Source: Paragordius varius
Taxonomy: Eukaryota > Nematomorpha
NCBI GenBank assembly: GCA_964247055.1
Contig: OZ176057.1
Span: forward strand, 4,402,001-4,466,000
Length of the DNA stretch: 64,000 nt
Reading direction: 5' to 3'
The translations under genes and the position numbers were made by a program. Below the pieces are notes generated by a model. It was not told the origin of the DNA. It ran no database searches and saw only the letters and a program-made list of their open reading frames with translations. This document shows, one piece after another, positions 59,709 through 64,000 of this stretch (positions are counted from its first letter, which is position 1; each line of letters begins with the position of its first letter).

Positions 59709-62056
59709 TATATATATAATATTATTATATATAGAACTTCAAATATTAAGCCAAAATGTTCAACGTAAGTGATTATCTTATAAATATTTAAGTTTGTTTT
59801 TTTAATATTACAATACGATTTAAGATATTGGAAATCATGTGAACTATGATGGCTCAAATTGTAATATTATTTTCTTATTATAATCAATTTATATAATTAA
59901 CTTAAATCTTTATTTAAAGATTTTATTGTTTAAAATTAAAATAAATAATTATAATAAGGGGTTTTTGGGGTTTTTTTAGAGCATCGTATTTTAATAGTAA
60001 TCAAATTAAACTAAAAGTTATTTCTTCTGCTTTTAACCAATTTCATCCCTTATTGGGGCACATAGAAATAAACACAAATAATGGAAAACGCTTAAAATTT
60101 TATTTATTAATGTGTGTCGAGATTCGAAACTCACAACGGTATTTTTTAAATCTACACATTATGAGAAGTCTTGAAAGCTTTATAACCCAATAAACGTGTT
60201 TAAAAAATAATCGAAGCCTTATAAAATAAGAAATTTTTTGATATTTAGGACCAAAGCATAAGTAGCGTAAAATTAAAAAAACTTCATTATTTATGATATA
60301 GATATTTTTTCTATACAGCATATGCGGAAATTCATAGACACTTGATTTAGGAAATTTTCTTGCCTTAAAGCCGGAAAAAATAGCCAAAATGGCTTGGCAA
60401 AACATTTTAATACAATTTTTAGGCATATAAATACAAAAACTCAAGTTTTTTTCTGCATCGATCCATAAAAAATACTTAAATGGGAGTAGGTAAAAGCAAG
60501 GCAATAAAAAAAATTTTTAAGGCTTATATCATTTTTACACGCGATATATTGAATCAACTCCTTATGTATATATATATAGTAAATATATGATGAGTAAACT
60601 AAAATAATCTTTTGATATATTCGCAAGTCGTGATTCAAACCTGACGCAAAAGTGCGATTTTTCTTATTCATAGTATTTCAAAGATTTTTAAACCGTGGCT
60701 TTTATCCAAAGCATTTTGCGTTTAATATTATCTTTATAACACATAATATAATTCAGTTGACGCGTTTTCCTTCATTGTATTCATTTTTATTTGCCCTAAT
60801 GTACTATGAAAATAATGCATTTTTTTTATACCGGTAAAATACTTTTTTCTACTATTTTAACCGCTGATAATTATTTAAATGTTCATAATTGTAAAGCTTT
60901 TTCGGATTGAATTGTAAAATATGTTATATTTGAAGAAAAATTTGGCGTGTATCACAGTGTGAAAAATTGGGGATGAATTCCTCAAGGATTACACCTAGTT
61001 TAATATGACCGTTGTGACATCTACATGTCTAAAATGCAAAAATAAAAATATGACATTTTTGAAAACAATTTTCCCATTTTTTTAGCTATAATCGGGAAAA
61101 ATCTTATTTCCATATTATGTGATCATGAATTAAACTTATGCATGATATAAATGATATTGATTGAATTTTTTTAGAACCTGGCTTATATGAATGGATAGAT
61201 TTAAAACTAACCAATTTAGTAAAGGGGAAATTAAGCTTTTTATATTTACAACATAAAAACTAATCAGTTAAAATTAAAATTTCGGCCGAATTTTAGTTAA
61301 ACCTTATTTTATAATATATGTATTACTTTTATGAATTATATTGACTCCTATAAAGTCATTTAAAGAATTTTTACCTTAAATTTTTTCAAATAGTTTTTGT
61401 ATTAGCATTTCTAGTGTATGGTATTTTACCCATATTCTATTGATACCAAATACATATTGAAAAAACTATATAAACTTACCCCTAAATATGGATTCGGTCG
61501 AAATTCTCTGCCTTAACTCTGAGAATACCACATTAAAGAGCAGCTGATTGGCATTATATTATTTTTCCATATTCATATCACTTGATTATTGAATTAAAAA
61601 CTACTGCGTCATGATGGATTATTTCGTTACCAATTAAAAGCCACCCAAATACATTTTCTCTATATTTTTAAATATATCTATCCATTTTAAAGAGGCTTAT
61701 ATTTTTAGTCAAGGAATATTTTGTAAGATTTTTGTTGATAATATGGGCGAATTCCAATGGATAAGAAACTTTTTAGCAAATCCACATATTACAATTTATA
61801 AAGAAAATGAAGCAACCATACTCAATAAAGATACACCTTATTGATTAAAAATTGTGCAATGTATTGCAATTAAATTATAATAAAAATACATACTTATACT
61901 ATCAAAATTATTACGGTATAGAATTTTAATTTTAAACACCACATCGAGTTATAGCTTTTTAGGCGCATTTTAAAAGAAATTTAAAAATCCAAAGCTTTCG
62001 CTGATACAAATTTTTTGGTTAATTTGTTAAGAGATAGTTTGTGTCTAAGGAAGAAA
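59709..62056. other. AT-rich DNA; long frames not accepted as genes
   Basis: A 134-codon minus frame at 60,100-60,504 is the longest non-repeat frame in the window. Its I, F, K, Y and C rich sequence has no recognisable motif and its codon content follows the background. I leave it unassigned. Confidence 0.35.
61480..61543 (-). CDS. Weak candidate exon on minus strand
   Basis: Between an AG (CAATCAG) and the consensus donor GGGTAAGT, 64 nt are open: LLFNVVFSELRQRISTES then IFR. It starts in phase 0 and ends in phase 1. The acceptor has no pyrimidine tract. Confidence 0.25.
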
Positions 62057-62482
62057 TTAACACTTTGCACATCATATTGATTTCAGTCTCTCCAAATTGG
62101 GATCTTTGAGACCCTGACCATGTTTGAAATCACTTATGGAACAAATTGAAACTATTGCAAAAGTTTGCACTTGTGTAACATTGATGCGAAATATATAAAA
62201 ATTTATTTAGAAAATCTTAAAATTACTTATTTTATGGATAAAACTTAAATAAAAAATGAAAAAACATTTATCTGTTATATCAATGTTTTATGTGATTTAT
62301 ATAAAAATTAGCTTTAATTGCCTTAGAATCAAATATACACGATATTTTGCTAAAAAATTGTAAAAAAATGGCGTCCAAGTAGTTTGATATGAATTTTTAA
62401 AAACTAAATTTAGAGCTAAAAATTAAATTGAAATGGTTTTTTCAGTAGTTTTTTTAAATCAGCTTAAAACATATCGAGTTAA
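62057..62482 (-). mobile_element. TTAA-target small element, decayed copy
   Basis: It starts TTAACACTTTGCACATC and ends CGAGTTAA. It contains ATGGCGTCCAAGTAGTTTGA and other landmarks inverted relative to 44,740-45,265. It is shortened near its right end. Confidence 0.7.
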
Positions 62483-63686
62483 ATCCAATTATATCACATA
62501 GTTAATAAACTTATGCTTGAATCTATTATAGATATAATCAGTTAATCAGGATACTATTTCCGACTTGTATGATTCCCTCAAATAGATTATATTGGAATTG
62601 ATAAACCGTTATTAAATTTGTTTATAATTAAGGCGTATCAAAATATTTAGCGTTTTGACTTGCAGGATAATGTTTTTTTTAAACAAAAGTTATTACTTTT
62701 GTAATCTGATATATGTATATATATATATATATTATATGATAATAAATTATTATAATAAAATTTTTAAATATATTTAAAAAAACATTATATAAAGTTTCAT
62801 AAAAAAGTGATTAATTTATAAAATTACTCATAATATAAAAATATTTTTAAATATTGGCACAAATTATTTTAATTTATTGAATAGTTTTTCTGTTGTAAAT
62901 AAAGGATCTTAATTTATTAAAATTATAAATTAGGGTATATTCTAAATCTATCCTGAGCCAATGTAAATATATTTAATCAATATATAAAGTTAAGTTTATA
63001 TTCTATTGCACATTATGAAAATAAAATGATTTTAAATTATAGCCATATATAGAAAATGTTGGAAATTTTTTCTATAATATCAATTTTTCCTGTTTTTATA
63101 AGATGTCACGAATGTCATATTGAGCTAGGTCTAATATCTGGAGAAATTTGTTGCGTTTGATTTATTATTGCGCATATTCAAATAAAAAATGAAACAAAGT
63201 ATACTTCAGTATTGATGATAAGTCGATATATAATTTTATGTCTGATTTTTAGCAATGTAAATTAAATAGTGTTAATTGGTAAAATCCGATGGCCGAAACG
63301 ACTAGCTCTTAGGTTGGATAGTTTCTTATACTTATTTCCCGGTTTTCATAATTTAAAAAAAAATGATATCTGTAAATTGAATATGCACCAGAAATTAAAA
63401 CGATTTAACCAAAAAACAAATTACATAAAATATTTATTTTGGTAAAAATATCGCGCTTTAATGAATTTAATTCTGAATAATAAAAAATTATAGAAATGAT
63501 CCCTGCTCCACTTAAATACAATTATTTTTTGGTGCGAAATCTATATTTAACGGTAAAAAATAATTTACCAAAGCTTTTTACTAGACAACTATTAATTGTC
63601 AGCCTGTCCCAATGACAATGTAGTAGAACAACATTCATTATTGTATATATTTTTAAATTTATATTTTAGTTGTGCCAGGTATAAAG

Positions 63687-63690
<4 letters not shown>

Positions 63691-63729
<39 letters not shown>
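63691..63729. repeat. (TA)n microsatellite
   Basis: A pure TA run 60 bp upstream of the micro-exon pair at the window end. Confidence 0.9.
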
Positions 63730-63734
<5 letters not shown>

Positions 63735-63790
63735 TAAATATTATTAATATATGCTAAAAATATACAAATTGTCACTTAACTTTTTTGTAG

Positions 63791-63814
63791 ATAGCGAATC
63801 TGAAATTAGCAATG
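63791..63814 (+). CDS. Candidate 24-nt micro-exon, phase 1, acidic
   Basis: Acceptor TTTTTTGTAG, then 24 nt coding D-S-E-S-E-I-S-N in phase 1, then donor GTTTTA. Its acidic, serine-rich content resembles the 87-nt exon at 53,386. Confidence 0.4.
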
Positions 63815-63897
63815 GTTTTACATATATTATATATTTTCTAAATTTTATATTAAATTTATCATGTCTTATATTTATCAAAATGTATACTTTGATTTAG

Positions 63898-63927
63898 AAG
63901 ACTTTGAAAATGATATAGGCGAAAGCG
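63898..63927 (+). CDS. Candidate 30-nt micro-exon, phase 1, acidic
   Basis: Acceptor TTTGATTTAG, then 30 nt coding E-D-F-E-N-D-I-G-E-S in phase 1, then donor GTAATA. It follows the previous micro-exon after an 83-bp intron. The gene presumably continues beyond the right edge. Confidence 0.4.
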
Positions 63928-64000
63928 GTAATATAATTTTATGTTTTTTCACATTTCAAATCGAAATATTTTTCAATAAAATCTTAAATTATTTAAAGTC

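Noticed and set aside
60100..60504. 134-codon minus-strand frame
   Set aside because: No motif, AT-driven residues, no splice or promoter support. Such a length is expected occasionally over 64 kb.

Overview
This window looks like a very AT-rich (well over 70% A+T), gene-poor piece of a eukaryotic nuclear genome, probably from an animal. The reasons are consensus-like splice sites around short open blocks, a dense load of eukaryotic transposons (hAT, IS630-Tc1/mariner-like, TTAA-target elements, RTE-type non-LTR, Ty3/gypsy) and long (TA)n tracts. There is no operon-like gene packing, no tRNA or rRNA that I recognise, and no CRISPR. The species cannot be fixed from sequence alone; a cnidarian or myxozoan-like AT-rich metazoan is a guess only.

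0-15 kb: a hAT transposase tail lies at the left edge. A 2-kb segment (1.45-3.49 kb) recurs as a diverged copy at 12.67-15.29 kb, and both copies carry the same 40-nt minus-strand exon for a signal peptide. A complete 2.84-kb hAT element (4,968-7,806) has a perfect 8-bp target duplication and contains three further elements, two of them nested in a third. Foldback elements and a small element family with repeat-array ends follow.

15-36 kb: retrotransposon remains (an RTE-type endonuclease on +, a Ty3/gypsy RT and probable gag on -) come first. Two paralogous 2-kb tandem arrays (18.8-21.1 and 33.3-35.3 kb) flank a cluster of elements whose inverted ends are built from 20-21-bp tandem repeats. 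Two relatives with IS630-Tc1/mariner-like transposase genes sit here: a decayed one at 25.8-28.1 kb and a better preserved one at 30.1-31.2 kb. A hammerhead-ribozyme-like motif lies at 24.0 kb. A third signal-peptide exon is at 33,290 (+).

36-64 kb: this stretch is mostly AT-rich intron-like DNA filled with small elements, plus a decayed RTE reverse transcriptase (55.8-57.6 kb) split by a small element. Scattered through it on the + strand are short open blocks with splice sites: a 121-nt block at 39.9 kb, then blocks of 81, 18, 87, 24 and 30 nt between 51.4 kb and 63.9 kb. Each of these five is a multiple of three and in phase 1 at both edges. The three signal-peptide exons also end in phase 1.

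My main proposal is therefore a family of secreted or membrane proteins assembled from a 40-nt signal exon plus tiny symmetric phase-1 exons, with introns swollen by transposons. The exons are called by eye and none is proven by transcript data.
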